Shown here piece after piece: positions 54,642 to 63,659 of a DNA stretch of 64,000 bases (the first letter of the stretch is position 1; each line of letters begins with the position of its first letter). The notes under the pieces are model-generated. The model did not search any database. It was not told the DNA's origin and was given only the letters and a program-made list of their open reading frames with translations. The position numbers and the translations under genes were made by a program. Location of the stretch: contig JARVGI010000005.1 of assembly GCA_029762625.1 (NCBI GenBank), positions 1 to 64,000 on the forward strand, written 5' to 3'. The stretch is from Methanomicrobiaceae archaeon. GTDB taxonomy: Archaea; Halobacteriota; Methanomicrobia; Methanomicrobiales; Methanomicrobiaceae.

Positions 54642-54736
54642 ACGAACACCTCATCTGCACAATGGCAGCAGCGCCTATTTAACTTTTTGTGCATCAGGTA
54701 TGCAAAGGGGTAATCGCCCCGTTAAGGAGGTCCGAT

Positions 54737-55504
54737 CTACGACACCGCATTCGCGATCCGGGCAAATGCTTCGAGTGAGAGCGCTTCGGGGCGGGCCTGC
54801 AGGATATCCGCCGGAAGTACCTGCACCAGTGTGTCCACCCGTTCGTCCCCCAGCAGAGTCCTGGAGGCCTTGAGCGCCTTCCGCACCGTTTTCCGGCGGT
54901 GCGAGAAGAGGGCCCGCACGACATCCGCATAGAGTGTACGGTCCTTGATGGGGTGAGGCGGATCGCGCGGCGTTATCTTCATCACCCACGACCGCACCTG
55001 CGGTTTTGGCCGAAACGCGTTCGGTGAGAGCTCGAGAATCGGTTTTACGCGAGCGTACGTCTGTACCATCACCGAGAGCCGCCCGCACTCAGGCGTTCCC
55101 GGGAGCGCGATCATCCGCTGCCCGAACTCCTTCTGGTACATCAGTACTGCAGTCTCGAACCCGATATCGAGCAGCCGGAACGTGATCTTCGAGGACGCCG
55201 AGTAGGGGAGGTTCGCCACCACGAGATCGAAGGGAGGCAGATCGCATTGTACCGCATTGCCGTGGATGAGCGTGAGCTGCCCGGTGGCAAGCTCCGCGGA
55301 AAAGCGCACTGCGAGGTTCTCGAAGAGTCTGCGATCGAGTTCGACGGCAATGACATGCGCGCCCTGTTCGAGCAGGGTGCAGGTCAAAACACCCTCGCCG
55401 GGACCGATCTCCAGCACACGCCGGCCCCGCACATCGACCGCACCGACAATCTTCGACACGGCGTTTCTGTCGATGAGGAAGTGCTGATCGTGCCTGGGTT
55501 TCAT
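54737..55504 (-). CDS. rsmA: 16S rRNA dimethyladenosine transferase RsmA/KsgA (Dim1)
   Basis: A 255-residue enzyme that makes m6,2A at the two adjacent adenosines near the 3' end of 16S rRNA. It has 'QHFLIDRNAV', SAM motif 'VLEIGPGEGVLT', 'NLPYSASSKI' (NLPY catalytic motif), 'KEFGQRM' and 'FRPKPQVRSWV'. It overlaps the DUF655 gene by 4 bp, the usual archaeal arrangement. Confidence 0.95.
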   Translation of the reverse strand: MKPRHDQHFLIDRNAVSKIVGAVDVRGRRVLEIGPGEGVLTCTLLEQGAHVIAVELDRRLFENLAVRFSAELATGQLTLIHGNAVQCDLPPFDLVVANLPYSASSKITFRLLDIGFETAVLMYQKEFGQRMIALPGTPECGRLSVMVQTYARVKPILELSPNAFRPKPQVRSWVMKITPRDPPHPIKDRTLYADVVRALFSHRRKTVRKALKASRTLLGDERVDTLVQVLPADILQARPEALSLEAFARIANAVS

Positions 55505-56061
55505 TTTGAGGTAAAGAGGTGGTATTTAACGTGAGGATCTTCGAGTTCCTCCATGATCCGGTTGAGGATCATCTTTTCAGGGTGGGGTATGGCCTTGATT
55601 CGCTCACTGATATCCGCGAAGCTCGTAAACGGCGCCTTCTCCCGTTCTTCGAGGATCTCCCACATCAGTTTCTTGCCGATCCCGGGAAGCAGGTGCAGCA
55701 TATGCAGTTTCGGGGTGACCGAAATGGCCTTGTTGAAGAACTCGACGAAGCGGCCCTCATGCTCCTTTACGATACCCTCCACGGCAAAGGGTAGCTCGAG
55801 CTTTGCAGTGGGCGTGAGGTCCTCGTACCCTATCCGGCGCTTCACCCGCTCGATTTTATCCCGCTCCTTGTCGCCGATATAGACCATGTCATGGAGCTGG
55901 AGGTCATCTGTTTTGGGCACCAGCTCGAGCAGCTTGCACTGGTCGATGCCTACCGCCTGTAGCAGTGGTTCCCTCCGGAACTGGGGGCGCGGATCGTTCG
56001 CGTGCCCGCGCGGAAGGATATCGATCACTACTGCATAGATTTCCTTCTTCTCGGTCCTCAT
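55501..56061 (-). CDS. DUF655 family protein
   Basis: The product is 186 residues. An OB-like N-terminal part ('YAVVIDILPRGHAND', 'DMVYIGDKERDKIERVK') precedes a helix-hairpin-helix ('LLPGIGKKLMWEILEERE', about residue 125). This is the archaeal DUF655 family, always near rpoF, L21e and rsmA; it probably binds RNA in ribosome biogenesis, though its role is not established. Confidence 0.9.
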   Translation of the reverse strand: MRTEKKEIYAVVIDILPRGHANDPRPQFRREPLLQAVGIDQCKLLELVPKTDDLQLHDMVYIGDKERDKIERVKRRIGYEDLTPTAKLELPFAVEGIVKEHEGRFVEFFNKAISVTPKLHMLHLLPGIGKKLMWEILEEREKAPFTSFADISERIKAIPHPEKMILNRIMEELEDPHVKYHLFTSK

Positions 56062-56071
56062 TCCAACCCCC

Positions 56072-56422
56072 TCAGAAATGGGCCATTACGAGGTCGATTA
56101 TTTCGTCGAGTTCCTCACCCGAAAGGGTAAACCGTTCCTTTGCGTAGATTGCCCGAAGTTCATCACGCGTCCGGGGCATGACATTGGCGATGCGAAACGC
56201 GATGTCAGGCTTCATTTTTTCGAGCTTCACCAGCTCTTCCACAAGGTTTCGTGCGTTTTCTGCGCTGGTTTTTGCAAGAAGATTGGCATGCTCGATGCTC
56301 TTTCGAAGTTCATAGGACATCTCTTCGCCCTCGTCCAGGCGCCTCGCCTCAATCGAGAGCAGTGTTTCCCGGACCTCGGGAAGCGTTACCCTCTCTTCGC
56401 TACTGATACCCTTTACTCTCAT
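56072..56422 (-). CDS. rpoF: DNA-directed RNA polymerase subunit F (Rpb4 homologue)
   Basis: A 116-residue Rpb4-like subunit that forms the stalk of archaeal RNA polymerase with subunit E' (Rpb7), not in the window. The helical HRDC-like layout is visible: 'LPEVRETLLSIEARR', 'KSIEHANLLAKTSAENARNL', 'DELRAIYAKERFTLSGEEL'. The Met of 'MRVKGISSEER' is chosen over one three codons upstream. Confidence 0.92.
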   Translation of the reverse strand: MRVKGISSEERVTLPEVRETLLSIEARRLDEGEEMSYELRKSIEHANLLAKTSAENARNLVEELVKLEKMKPDIAFRIANVMPRTRDELRAIYAKERFTLSGEELDEIIDLVMAHF

Positions 56423-56443
56423 GCCAATCACAATCGTTGGGAA

Positions 56444-56737
56444 TTATATTTTTTGTGGCTTTAGATGTTGCGATCGGGTAATGACCGTCTTTGTCGCATT
56501 GCCGTCCCTGATCTCGACGAGCCAGGCGCGTCCCCGCTGTCCGACAACCGTTCCCGTTTTTCCGTGGAAACGGCGGTGCGGCATGCCGGTGTGCACGCTC
56601 GGATCGATCACCAGATGGACCCGCTGCCCGACATCGAACTTCTGGATTACCGTCGTTGCCGGTGCGATGCCTCGTTTCCGCAATGCTTTCTTGAACTTAT
56701 ACCGTGTCTTTTTTCGTGGACCGTTATGATGTGCCAT
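56444..56737 (-). CDS. rpl21e: Ribosomal protein L21e
   Basis: A 97-residue basic protein of the large subunit: 'HHNGPRKKTRYKFKKALRKRG', 'FDVGQRVHLVIDPSVHTGMP', 'RFHGKTGTVVGQRGRAWLV'. It lies between pus10 and rpoF as in many archaea. The start is 'MAHHNG', with two upstream codons also open. Confidence 0.97.
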   Translation of the reverse strand: MAHHNGPRKKTRYKFKKALRKRGIAPATTVIQKFDVGQRVHLVIDPSVHTGMPHRRFHGKTGTVVGQRGRAWLVEIRDGNATKTVITRSQHLKPQKI

Positions 56738-58007
56738 ATTCACCTGACTCCGTCTTCATCTGTTGGGGCCGCGTTTCGGGGACGACCGCTTCTACCATCA
56801 CCACATCGAGGCCCGTCACCCGTGCCGCAGCACCCAGGATTTCGGAGAGACTCGGCGTGGTTCTTCCGTCATCCCCCGAAATGAGCTCTTTGATATAGAG
56901 TCCCGCCTCGCCGAGGACTTCTATCAAAAATTTGCAGTCCTGGACTCCAACGCACTCTATTTCCTTGACGCGGCGCTTTCTCACCCTGTCCGATCGCCGG
57001 TGCGATACTCTCGCCGGGGTGCGCTGGTGTATTGTCACCCCTTCAAGGGTTTTCAGGGCGGTTTGCACCTCCTCTTTCGAGAAAGCACCATCGATTTCAA
57101 CCAGAATGCTGTATTTTTTATACGCTTTTTCTGATTTAATAGTTTCCACTTCCCGGCGGTCGCTCCAGTGGTCGAACACGACCGCAACCCTTCCCCCGGC
57201 GCTCCGGTTGACCGCATCCTCGAGCGAGGTGAGGTCGTGGCGGCGGGTTATTGGTGCCACCACCTCGATGACAAAGGGGCGCCCCGTGCCGAGCATCCGC
57301 GCATCGATATCCTCCCTTCCTGCGCCGTGCAGGACGGCATCATCGGCCGAAAAGATCTCGATAAGCGGCCGACCGATAAGCTCCTCCACCGAATCGACAT
57401 ACATCCTGCCGGTAAAGCCGCACCGCTCGCACCCCTTTCCCCTGCACACCCGGCAGTGCCATCGGGTCTGGGGGATGCCCCGCTCGTATTTCCAGTACCG
57501 CCCGTAGATGAAGAGGGGGCTCACCTGCACCTCCACCTCGCCTGCGGCGAGACCGGCGATGGCGACCACATCGGGGTGCGTGAAATCCACCTCGTGTCCG
57601 GTGCGCGCGGAGACCCGTTTGCCGACCTCGCGGTTGAACTCGGCCTTCAGGGGTTCGGGGTGGGTGAGCAAAAGATCGGTCCAGACCATCTCCTCGCTCT
57701 CGGCGATGAGGGGCGGCACCCTGCAGCCGATGAGCAGGGTGTCGAATTCAATGCCCTCCAGTGCCGCCGCAACCCGGTCTGCCCATAGATCGAGCTCTGT
57801 GAAGAGCCCGTTGCAGATCCAGCACACCTCCTGTTCCGGGGCAAAGGGCACATCGCCGGCTATCGCGCCCGTAATGCGTAATGCTCGACCCCGTTCATCG
57901 TTGCCCAGTCCGTGCGACCGCTTCCCGAACATCCTGCCGAGACAGTGATCGCATATGGGCCCGTATTCCAGGATTGATGCCACACAATCGAGAATTTCCA
58001 TCAGCAT
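56724..58007 (-). CDS. pus10: tRNA pseudouridine synthase Pus10
   Basis: A 427-residue enzyme making pseudouridine at tRNA positions 54 and 55 in archaea. The N-terminal THUMP-like part has zinc cysteines ('CDHCLGRMFG', 'VCWICNGLF'), and the catalytic part contains 'EDIDARMLGTGRPFVIEV' with the catalytic Asp and 'GLYIKELISGDDGRTTPS'. A further Cys pair lies in 'CRVCRGKGCERCG'. It overlaps trmY by 7 bp and L21e by 14 bp. Confidence 0.95.
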   Translation of the reverse strand: MLMEILDCVASILEYGPICDHCLGRMFGKRSHGLGNDERGRALRITGAIAGDVPFAPEQEVCWICNGLFTELDLWADRVAAALEGIEFDTLLIGCRVPPLIAESEEMVWTDLLLTHPEPLKAEFNREVGKRVSARTGHEVDFTHPDVVAIAGLAAGEVEVQVSPLFIYGRYWKYERGIPQTRWHCRVCRGKGCERCGFTGRMYVDSVEELIGRPLIEIFSADDAVLHGAGREDIDARMLGTGRPFVIEVVAPITRRHDLTSLEDAVNRSAGGRVAVVFDHWSDRREVETIKSEKAYKKYSILVEIDGAFSKEEVQTALKTLEGVTIHQRTPARVSHRRSDRVRKRRVKEIECVGVQDCKFLIEVLGEAGLYIKELISGDDGRTTPSLSEILGAAARVTGLDVVMVEAVVPETRPQQMKTESGEYGTS

Positions 58008-58570
58008 CCGCTCCGATCGATTTCGTTGAGTACCACCGTGATGGTATGGTCGGCATGCAGTACCTTCGGGCCGACCGCAATACGCGGAAGGTCTGCCACC
58101 AGTGCCGCCTCCTCTGCGGTGAAGTCCCTATGATCGCTCAGCAGCCAGGCGCCCGGCAGCGCCTCCAGCCCCCTGATATCCGTACCGCCCTCGTCGAGCA
58201 GCACGAACTCGTGTTCGCCGAGCAGCTCTGCCAGACCCCCCCGTCTCACGTACACGCCCTTCGTCGATTCGCGGAAGGTTGACCCGCACGGGATATTGAG
58301 CGCCTTTTGTATAAGCGATGCGGCGCTCCGCTCGTCGGGACTGAGGTAGCGCAGCCCGTCGCCGCGGAAGAGGATCGTTTTTGGCGGGGCAGGCTCGCCG
58401 AGCAGGACGAGCATGCATTCCACATCGCGCCGGAGATCGTGGGAGAGAAAAAAGGCCGAGTTCACGCACCGGCACAGCACGTCCATGCGCCCCGCGCCGC
58501 CGGGCAGATCGTTGAGCGAAAAGTCACCGGTCGTCCGTGCCCGGTGGCCCACTACCGCAAACCGCAGCAT
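58001..58570 (-). CDS. trmY: tRNA (pseudouridine(54)-N1)-methyltransferase TrmY
   Basis: A SPOUT-class methyltransferase of 189 residues: 'FAVVGHRARTTGDFSLNDLPG' (in two parts, residues 4-24), 'RMDVLCRCVNSAFFLSH', 'GLRYLSPDERSAASLI' and the knot region 'WLLSDHRDFT'. It methylates N1 of the pseudouridine that Pus10 makes at position 54 to give m1-pseudouridine, so the two adjacent genes encode successive steps. Confidence 0.95.
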   Translation of the reverse strand: MLRFAVVGHRARTTGDFSLNDLPGGAGRMDVLCRCVNSAFFLSHDLRRDVECMLVLLGEPAPPKTILFRGDGLRYLSPDERSAASLIQKALNIPCGSTFRESTKGVYVRRGGLAELLGEHEFVLLDEGGTDIRGLEALPGAWLLSDHRDFTAEEAALVADLPRIAVGPKVLHADHTITVVLNEIDRSGC

Positions 58571-58577
58571 CTGGCCT

Positions 58578-59900
58578 CTACATCCCGCCGAACTTTTTCA
58601 TCATGCGCTGCATGTTGAACTTGCCGCCCCCGCCCCCGCGGAAGAGCTTGAGCGCACGTTGCATGGTCTTGTAGTACTTGAGCAGTTCTCGCACCTCATC
58701 GGGGGAAGAGCCGGCACCTGCGGCGATACGATGGACGCGCGACCCGCCGATCACCGAGGGGGTTTCCAGTTCGGCATCGGTCATGGAGTCCATGATCACG
58801 CGATAACGCTCCATCTTCTGCCCGGTCACGTCATACGCGTCCTGCGGGATGTCCATGCCACCCAGGGGGAGCATGCTCATGACCTGTTTGAGAGGGCCCA
58901 TTTTTTTGAGCGCTTCCATCTGCTTGTACATGTCGCGAAGGGTGAACTTGCCCTTCATGAGGGCATTCATATCCACCTCATCCTCGCCGATCACCTCTTC
59001 CGCGCGCTCGACGAGCGCCCGCAGGTCGCCCATACCGAGCAGGCGGGAGATGAAACCGTCGGGATCAAACCGCTCGATGTCGTCGATGGTCTCACCGCTC
59101 CCGATGAACACGATACCGCTTTGCGTCTCGGAGACCGCCGAGAGCGCGCCGCCGCCCTTGGCCGTCCCGTCCATCTTGGTGATGATCACGCCGTCGATGT
59201 TGATGGCGTCGTGGAAGCGGCGCGCCTGGTCCCGCGCCTGCTGGCCCAGCGCCGCATCGATGACAAGCCAGCGGTGGCTGGCCCGGGTGAGCTCGTTGAT
59301 CCGGACGATCTCGTCGATAAGGTCGTCCTCGAGCGCGTGCCTGCCCTGCGTGTCGATGATGACGACCTCGGCATGTTTGAGCTCCCCCAGCCCGCGCCGG
59401 ACGATCGCCACGGCGTCCTTTTCCCCGGGATCGCCGTAGCAGGGAACATTGATCTTCGTGCACAGGGTAGTTAACTGGGCGTAGGCGCCGGGCCGAAATA
59501 CATCGGCACAGATCACGCCCACGCGGAGACCTTTGCGCTGGAAATAGCGGGCGAGCTTGGCCGTGGTGGTGGTCTTCCCGCTCCCCTGCAGCCCCGCCAT
59601 GAGGATGGTCTGCGGACCCAGCTGCACCTCCGCCCCCTGCCCCATGAGGTTGACCAGTTCCTGGTAGACGATGCGCAACACGTGCTCGCGCACGCTCATC
59701 CCTTTCGGGGGTTCCTCATCGAGGGCGCGCTGCTTGATCGCCTGTGACAGCTGCATCACCAGCTTGACATTGACATCGGCCCCGATGAGGGCGCGCTGGA
59801 GATCCCGGACCAGCTCATCGACCGCAGCCTTGTCGATGACCGTTTTGCCCGCCAGTTTCTTCAGTGCGTCCTTGAGTCCGCTTCCCAGCCTATCGAGCAC
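58578..59900 (-). CDS. srp54: Signal recognition particle 54 kDa protein
   Basis: A 440-residue GTPase that binds 7S RNA and signal peptides. The N domain (1-85) is followed by the G domain with '[15 protein letters not shown]' (about residue 108), '[11 protein letters not shown]', '[11 protein letters not shown]', and a Met-rich M domain ending '[13 protein letters not shown]'. It lies 3 bp after ftsY, the gene for its receptor. Confidence 0.98.
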   Translation of the reverse strand: MLDRLGSGLKDALKKLAGKTVIDKAAVDELVRDLQRALIGADVNVKLVMQLSQAIKQRALDEEPPKGMSVREHVLRIVYQELVNLMGQGAEVQLGPQTILMAGLQGSGKTTTTAKLARYFQRKGLRVGVICADVFRPGAYAQLTTLCTKINVPCYGDPGEKDAVAIVRRGLGELKHAEVVIIDTQGRHALEDDLIDEIVRINELTRASHRWLVIDAALGQQARDQARRFHDAINIDGVIITKMDGTAKGGGALSAVSETQSGIVFIGSGETIDDIERFDPDGFISRLLGMGDLRALVERAEEVIGEDEVDMNALMKGKFTLRDMYKQMEALKKMGPLKQVMSMLPLGGMDIPQDAYDVTGQKMERYRVIMDSMTDAELETPSVIGGSRVHRIAAGAGSSPDEVRELLKYYKTMQRALKLFRGGGGGKFNMQRMMKKFGGM

Positions 59901-59903
59901 CCT

Positions 59904-60980
59904 TTATTCCTCCTCGCGCAGGAGTTCGTCCACCACATCTTCGGGCCGGAACGGGATGACATCGTCGTAACTCTGCCCCACGCCGAGAAACATGACCGGC
60001 TTTCCGATGGTATGGGCGATGGATATGGCCGCCCCTCCCCGGGGATCCATGTCCGCCTTGGTCAGCACCACGGCGTCGGTGCCCACCGCGTTGTTGAACT
60101 CTTCAGCGCGGATGACCGCGTCGTTGCCCGCCACCGCTTCGTCGACATAGACCACGAGGTCGGGCTTCATCACCCGGCGGATCTTTTCCAGCTGGTTCAT
60201 GAGGTTGGCGCGGTTGTGGAACCGACCGGCGGTGTCGGCGAGCACGACGTCGATGCCGTGGGCGGTGGCGTACTGCACCGTGTCAAAGAGCACGGCGGAC
60301 GGGTCGGCCCCCTCCTGGTGGCAGATTGCCTTCACCCCGACACGATCGGCATGCGTTTTCATCTGCTCGGTGGCGCCCGCCCTGAACGTGTCGCCCGAGC
60401 CGATCACCACAGAATACCCCTGTTTCCGGAGGTACTGTGCAATTTTCGCGATCGTGGTCGTTTTACCCGTGCCGTTCACCCCCGTGAAGAGCACTTTTAC
60501 GGGGCGTTCATGAGAATCGATGTACCCGGTGAGGGAGAACCCTTCCCCGAGCACGGTGAGGAGGGCTCTTTTAAGCGTATCCATCACGAGGGTGTCCACC
60601 GATGCGCCGATCTTTCTGCTCCTCCCCACGAGATCGGATCGCATATGCTCGACGATGGCTTCTGCCACGGGCAGCGCCACGTCATTTTCGAGCAGCACGA
60701 TCTCCAGCTCCTGCAGCGGTTCGGCGACATCCTTCTCGCCGAGCATCACCTCACGGTCGGTGACCAGCACCCGGACACGCTCGGTAAACGTCGATGTCTT
60801 CTTCGCGGCTTTTTCTTCGGGAGCCTGCGCCTCTTCCCCTGCGGCCTTTTCTTCAAACCCGGGGGCGGGTGCATCGCCGGCGGTGAGGGGGCCCTCCGGG
60901 GCAGCCTCAGCCGCGGACTCGATGGTGAGCCCGAGCTTCTCTTTGACGCCTCTGAGCCTGTCTTTCAGTGAACCGAACAT
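59904..60980 (-). CDS. ftsY: Signal recognition particle receptor FtsY
   Basis: The SRP receptor GTPase, 358 residues. An acidic Ala/Glu-rich N-terminal region (about 15-60) precedes the NG domain: 'GVNGTGKTTTIAKIAQ', 'DTAGRFHNRANLMNQL', 'TKADMDPRGGAA' and the C-terminal 'GVGQSYDDVIPF'. No membrane helix; membrane binding is by the N-terminal amphipathic part. The gene follows prefoldin alpha by 3 bp. Confidence 0.97.
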   Translation of the reverse strand: MFGSLKDRLRGVKEKLGLTIESAAEAAPEGPLTAGDAPAPGFEEKAAGEEAQAPEEKAAKKTSTFTERVRVLVTDREVMLGEKDVAEPLQELEIVLLENDVALPVAEAIVEHMRSDLVGRSRKIGASVDTLVMDTLKRALLTVLGEGFSLTGYIDSHERPVKVLFTGVNGTGKTTTIAKIAQYLRKQGYSVVIGSGDTFRAGATEQMKTHADRVGVKAICHQEGADPSAVLFDTVQYATAHGIDVVLADTAGRFHNRANLMNQLEKIRRVMKPDLVVYVDEAVAGNDAVIRAEEFNNAVGTDAVVLTKADMDPRGGAAISIAHTIGKPVMFLGVGQSYDDVIPFRPEDVVDELLREEE

Positions 60981-60983
60981 GAA

Positions 60984-61433
60984 TTATTGACCTTTCTGGG
61001 ACGAACGGGCCTTCCTGTAGGTCATCTCAATCCGTTGTGCCACTTCGTTGGCCTGGTTTCGGATCTCGTTGATATTGGCGGAGAGTTTCTTTATCATCGC
61101 TTCCATTTCCGTGGTGCGATCCTGCAAAAAGTCGATCGCCTCCGCGTTGCTGCGCTCGACCACCACATCGGATCCGATATTGAGGAGAACCCGATCCGGA
61201 TCGGTCACCTTCACCCGCAGGCTTGCCCCTCCACCGAGCTGGAGCAGCACCACATCGCTGCCATTCTCGCCCAGTTCTTTCAGCGTGTCGATGGCGGCGA
61301 ACGACTCGAAGCGCCGCTGCTCGATCATCTGCATCTGCCGGGAAAGAATTTCTATCTGCTGGCCGAACTCGTTGAGATACTCCTGCAGCATCTCCATTTC
61401 GCGCCCCTGCACGGTTTCCACGTTATTCACCAT
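60984..61433 (-). CDS. pfdA: Prefoldin subunit alpha
   Basis: A 149-residue chaperone subunit with two long coiled-coil helices ('EMLQEYLNEFGQQIEILSRQ' and 'TTEMEAMIKKLSANINEI') flanking the beta hairpins ('SDVVLLQLGGGASLRVKVTD'). Two alpha and four beta subunits form the jellyfish hexamer that holds unfolded proteins. The ATG at 61433 overlaps the LX stop; a TTG two codons upstream and a Met at 61397 are alternatives. Confidence 0.93.
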   Translation of the reverse strand: MVNNVETVQGREMEMLQEYLNEFGQQIEILSRQMQMIEQRRFESFAAIDTLKELGENGSDVVLLQLGGGASLRVKVTDPDRVLLNIGSDVVVERSNAEAIDFLQDRTTEMEAMIKKLSANINEIRNQANEVAQRIEMTYRKARSSQKGQ

Positions 61434-61608
61434 CAACAAGGTTTACGCCAGAAACGGTGATATAATTTCTCTTGAGCCGGTGTTTGCTCCCCAGATCCGC
61501 AAGAATTCGTTCCTGCGCCTGTTTTTCATTCGGGGCGCCGACTATCTTGCTGAAGGTCTTCCACTCGCCGCTGATTTTAAACGTTCCCGTCACTTCATAT
61601 TGTGCCAT
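61423..61608 (-). CDS. rplX: Ribosomal protein L18Ae/LX
   Basis: A 61-residue protein: 'YEVTGTFKISGEWKTFSKIV' and 'AQERILADLGSKHRLKRNYI'. This is the short archaeal LX, homologous to half of eukaryotic L18ae. It sits between aIF6 and prefoldin alpha as usual. Confidence 0.95.
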   Translation of the reverse strand: MAQYEVTGTFKISGEWKTFSKIVGAPNEKQAQERILADLGSKHRLKRNYITVSGVNLVDGE

Positions 61609-61612
61609 ACCA

Positions 61613-62275
61613 TCACTCCAAAAATCCGAAAACTTCCTCTATTCTTCCCAGCTCGAACCCGCTCGTATACTGCCCCGCAAGGAAACCCCTGCTGTTAGCG
61701 ACAAGGCCGGTCCCGATAAGCCCGCTTCCCATGTTCACCGAACCCGTTCCGATGGGAAGGTCGGACATTGCCTCGAGATGGGCGATCTCCTGAGCGGTCG
61801 CACGGGCATGCACGAGCACCCCGCGATTCGTGCTCACCGCTGCCATGCCGACGGTGGGCAGCCCACCGAGCGTGCCCATAAGCACCGGTACTTTACAAAA
61901 TGAACCGATCTCCTCTGCCAGACTCTCGGGCATTCCCGGATGCACCACCGCAAACATGTCATTGACCAGAATCACGTTGCCTGCGGCATTCATGCTGCGC
62001 TCGAGCAGCATCACGTCACGGTACTCCTCCAGCACCGCCCGCTCCTCGGGGGTGATGAGCCCGCTGACGACCAGCCCGTGCGAGTTCCCGGCAAGCAGCG
62101 ACCCGACGATGGAACTTCCCTGCAGGGTGGTTGACACAATCTCGACATCGAGTTCGCCCCTCACTGCTGCGGTGAACGTTTCCGGTGCCGATGGCGGGAT
62201 GACTGCGATATCCTCGAATACCCGTGAGAACACTCCGATGTGTGGATCGCCGGCAAAATCGATCGTATCGGTCAT
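61613..62275 (-). CDS. eif6: Translation initiation factor 6 (anti-association factor)
   Basis: A 220-residue aIF6 that binds the large subunit and blocks premature joining. The five-fold repeated alpha/beta unit is visible in '[20 protein letters not shown]', '[18 protein letters not shown]', '[20 protein letters not shown]' and '[20 protein letters not shown]'. It lies 1 bp from L31e and 4 bp from LX. Confidence 0.97.
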   Translation of the reverse strand: MTDTIDFAGDPHIGVFSRVFEDIAVIPPSAPETFTAAVRGELDVEIVSTTLQGSSIVGSLLAGNSHGLVVSGLITPEERAVLEEYRDVMLLERSMNAAGNVILVNDMFAVVHPGMPESLAEEIGSFCKVPVLMGTLGGLPTVGMAAVSTNRGVLVHARATAQEIAHLEAMSDLPIGTGSVNMGSGLIGTGLVANSRGFLAGQYTSGFELGRIEEVFGFLE

Positions 62276-62276
62276 C

Positions 62277-62540
62277 TCACTCCTCGGCGAGCTCGGCCTG
62301 AACCTGCCCGTCCTCGAATTTCATGGCGCGTACGCGTATCTTCCTCGGGGGTTTTTCACTGCCCCGATCCCACACCTTCTCGTTGATGCTGCGGTCAAGC
62401 TTGACATCCTCGCTCTTCATGTGCTTGACAAGAAATGCGCGGATATCTTTGACTGCTTTGTGGCTCCGCTTCCACCGGGGAGCCCGTTTTGCGTCACGGA
62501 GAGGGATCACATAGATCTGTTCTTTCAGTACATCGACCAT
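62277..62540 (-). CDS. rpl31e: Ribosomal protein L31e
   Basis: An 87-residue large-subunit protein: '[20 protein letters not shown]', '[15 protein letters not shown]', '[20 protein letters not shown]'. L31e lies near the exit tunnel, and archaeal genomes keep it between L39e and aIF6, as here. Confidence 0.97.
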   Translation of the reverse strand: MVDVLKEQIYVIPLRDAKRAPRWKRSHKAVKDIRAFLVKHMKSEDVKLDRSINEKVWDRGSEKPPRKIRVRAMKFEDGQVQAELAEE

Positions 62541-62544
62541 GCGC

Positions 62545-62697
62545 TCACACCTTCAGAGAACTGCGGCGCCAGCTGCGGCGGCGCGGATGGGAACTCACGT
62601 TTCTTTTCGTCCTGATCATCACCCAGGCTGGCACACGGCGGTTCTGCTCGCACGCTTTCGCCAGCCTGATTTTTCGACCTTTCGTCACTTTGCTCAT
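62545..62697 (-). CDS. rpl39e: Ribosomal protein L39e
   Basis: A 50-residue basic protein, translated '[20 protein letters not shown]' then '[20 protein letters not shown]' and ending 'WRRSSLKV'. It lines the exit tunnel of the archaeal ribosome. It starts at the ATG at 62697 and stops 4 bp before L31e. Confidence 0.97.
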   Translation of the reverse strand: MSKVTKGRKIRLAKACEQNRRVPAWVMIRTKRNVSSHPRRRSWRRSSLKV

Positions 62698-62718
62698 AGT
62701 ATTCACCAGATATGATTG

Positions 62719-63309
62719 TTACCCGCAGACGACACCCACGACAAGCGACTGTCGGTGGTGGGCGGGGAAGAGCGGTGCAGGATCGCACCCGCGCTCGCGC
62801 AACGCCCCCCTGATTTCGTGCTCGTAATCGCCGTTCTCGATCTCCCCGGTCTCCCCGAACCGGACCACCAGGTGCCGTTCGGCGAGGCGTTTGACCTCGG
62901 TGGTGCCGAATCCGAGCAGGGGGCGGACATAGCTGCACCCGAGACGCGCCTCAATGCTCTGCACCTCAGCGGCGGAGAGCATGGGGACACGGTCGTTGAG
63001 CCTTGTTCCGTCACCCACGACCGGGTACAGCGCGGCAAGGCTCGATAAGGCATGGCGATGCACGAGGTTGATGGCATCGTTCGGGTAGCCGCATCCCACC
63101 ACCAGATCACATGCCTCCTGCAGGAATGCGTCGCCGAGCACCCTCGTGACATGGGGAAGGCCCAGTACCTGCGCCGCGTTCTGTACGGCTGCAATGTCGC
63201 GCTCCGGGCGAAACACGAAGGTATTGAGCTCGACCTCGTAGTCGCGGGAGAGCATGACCGCAGCGAGCGCACTGTCCTTGCCACCACTGAAGAGAATCCC
63301 GGCTTTCAT
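62719..63309 (-). CDS. PP-loop ATP-pyrophosphatase-family protein
   Basis: A 196-residue protein with the PP-loop 'GILFSGGKDSALAA' (residues 4-17) of the adenine-nucleotide alpha-hydrolase superfamily (asparagine synthase, QueC and tRNA-thiolation enzymes). Archaea keep this gene next to PDCD5 and L39e, suggesting an RNA or translation role, but the substrate is unknown. A Cys in 'GCGYPND' and one in 'LGCSYVRP' could take part. The start overlaps the PDCD5-like stop by 4 bp. Confidence 0.85.
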   Translation of the reverse strand: MKAGILFSGGKDSALAAVMLSRDYEVELNTFVFRPERDIAAVQNAAQVLGLPHVTRVLGDAFLQEACDLVVGCGYPNDAINLVHRHALSSLAALYPVVGDGTRLNDRVPMLSAAEVQSIEARLGCSYVRPLLGFGTTEVKRLAERHLVVRFGETGEIENGDYEHEIRGALRERGCDPAPLFPAHHRQSLVVGVVCG

Positions 63310-63644
63310 TTTCTTTTGATAGTGAAATCCCGTTTTCCAGGGGCAATCTGCTGCAGGAGCGCCTTCAGCTGCTGGTCGGTGAGGCGCTCGCGTAGCCTTC
63401 CGCTCTGGGCAAGCACGACCAGCTGCTGTTCGATTGCCCGGGCAAACTCTGGGCGGGTGAGTTTGATGGTGTTAAGGCGCTCACGGGCCTGAGGGTCAAG
63501 TACCTGCTTCAGAATCAGCTGGATCTGTGCATCCAGTTGTTTCTGGCGTTCGTACTCCTCTTCCATCGCTCCCTGATCCGCCTGCTGACGCTGGAGCTGT
63601 TCAAGCCTTCGCCGACGAAGTTCTGCCAGCTCGTCATCGCCCAT
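63306..63644 (-). CDS. PDCD5-family DNA-binding protein
   Basis: A 112-residue helical protein: 'DDELAELRRRRLEQLQRQQA', 'VLDPQARERLNTIKLTRPEFA', 'LLQQIAPGKRDFTIKRK'. This is the archaeal homologue of eukaryotic PDCD5/TFAR19, a triple-helix-bundle protein with nucleic-acid affinity. The Met of 'MGDDEL' is chosen; three more codons upstream are open. Confidence 0.93.
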   Translation of the reverse strand: MGDDELAELRRRRLEQLQRQQADQGAMEEEYERQKQLDAQIQLILKQVLDPQARERLNTIKLTRPEFARAIEQQLVVLAQSGRLRERLTDQQLKALLQQIAPGKRDFTIKRK

Positions 63645-63659
63645 AATTATCACTCATTT

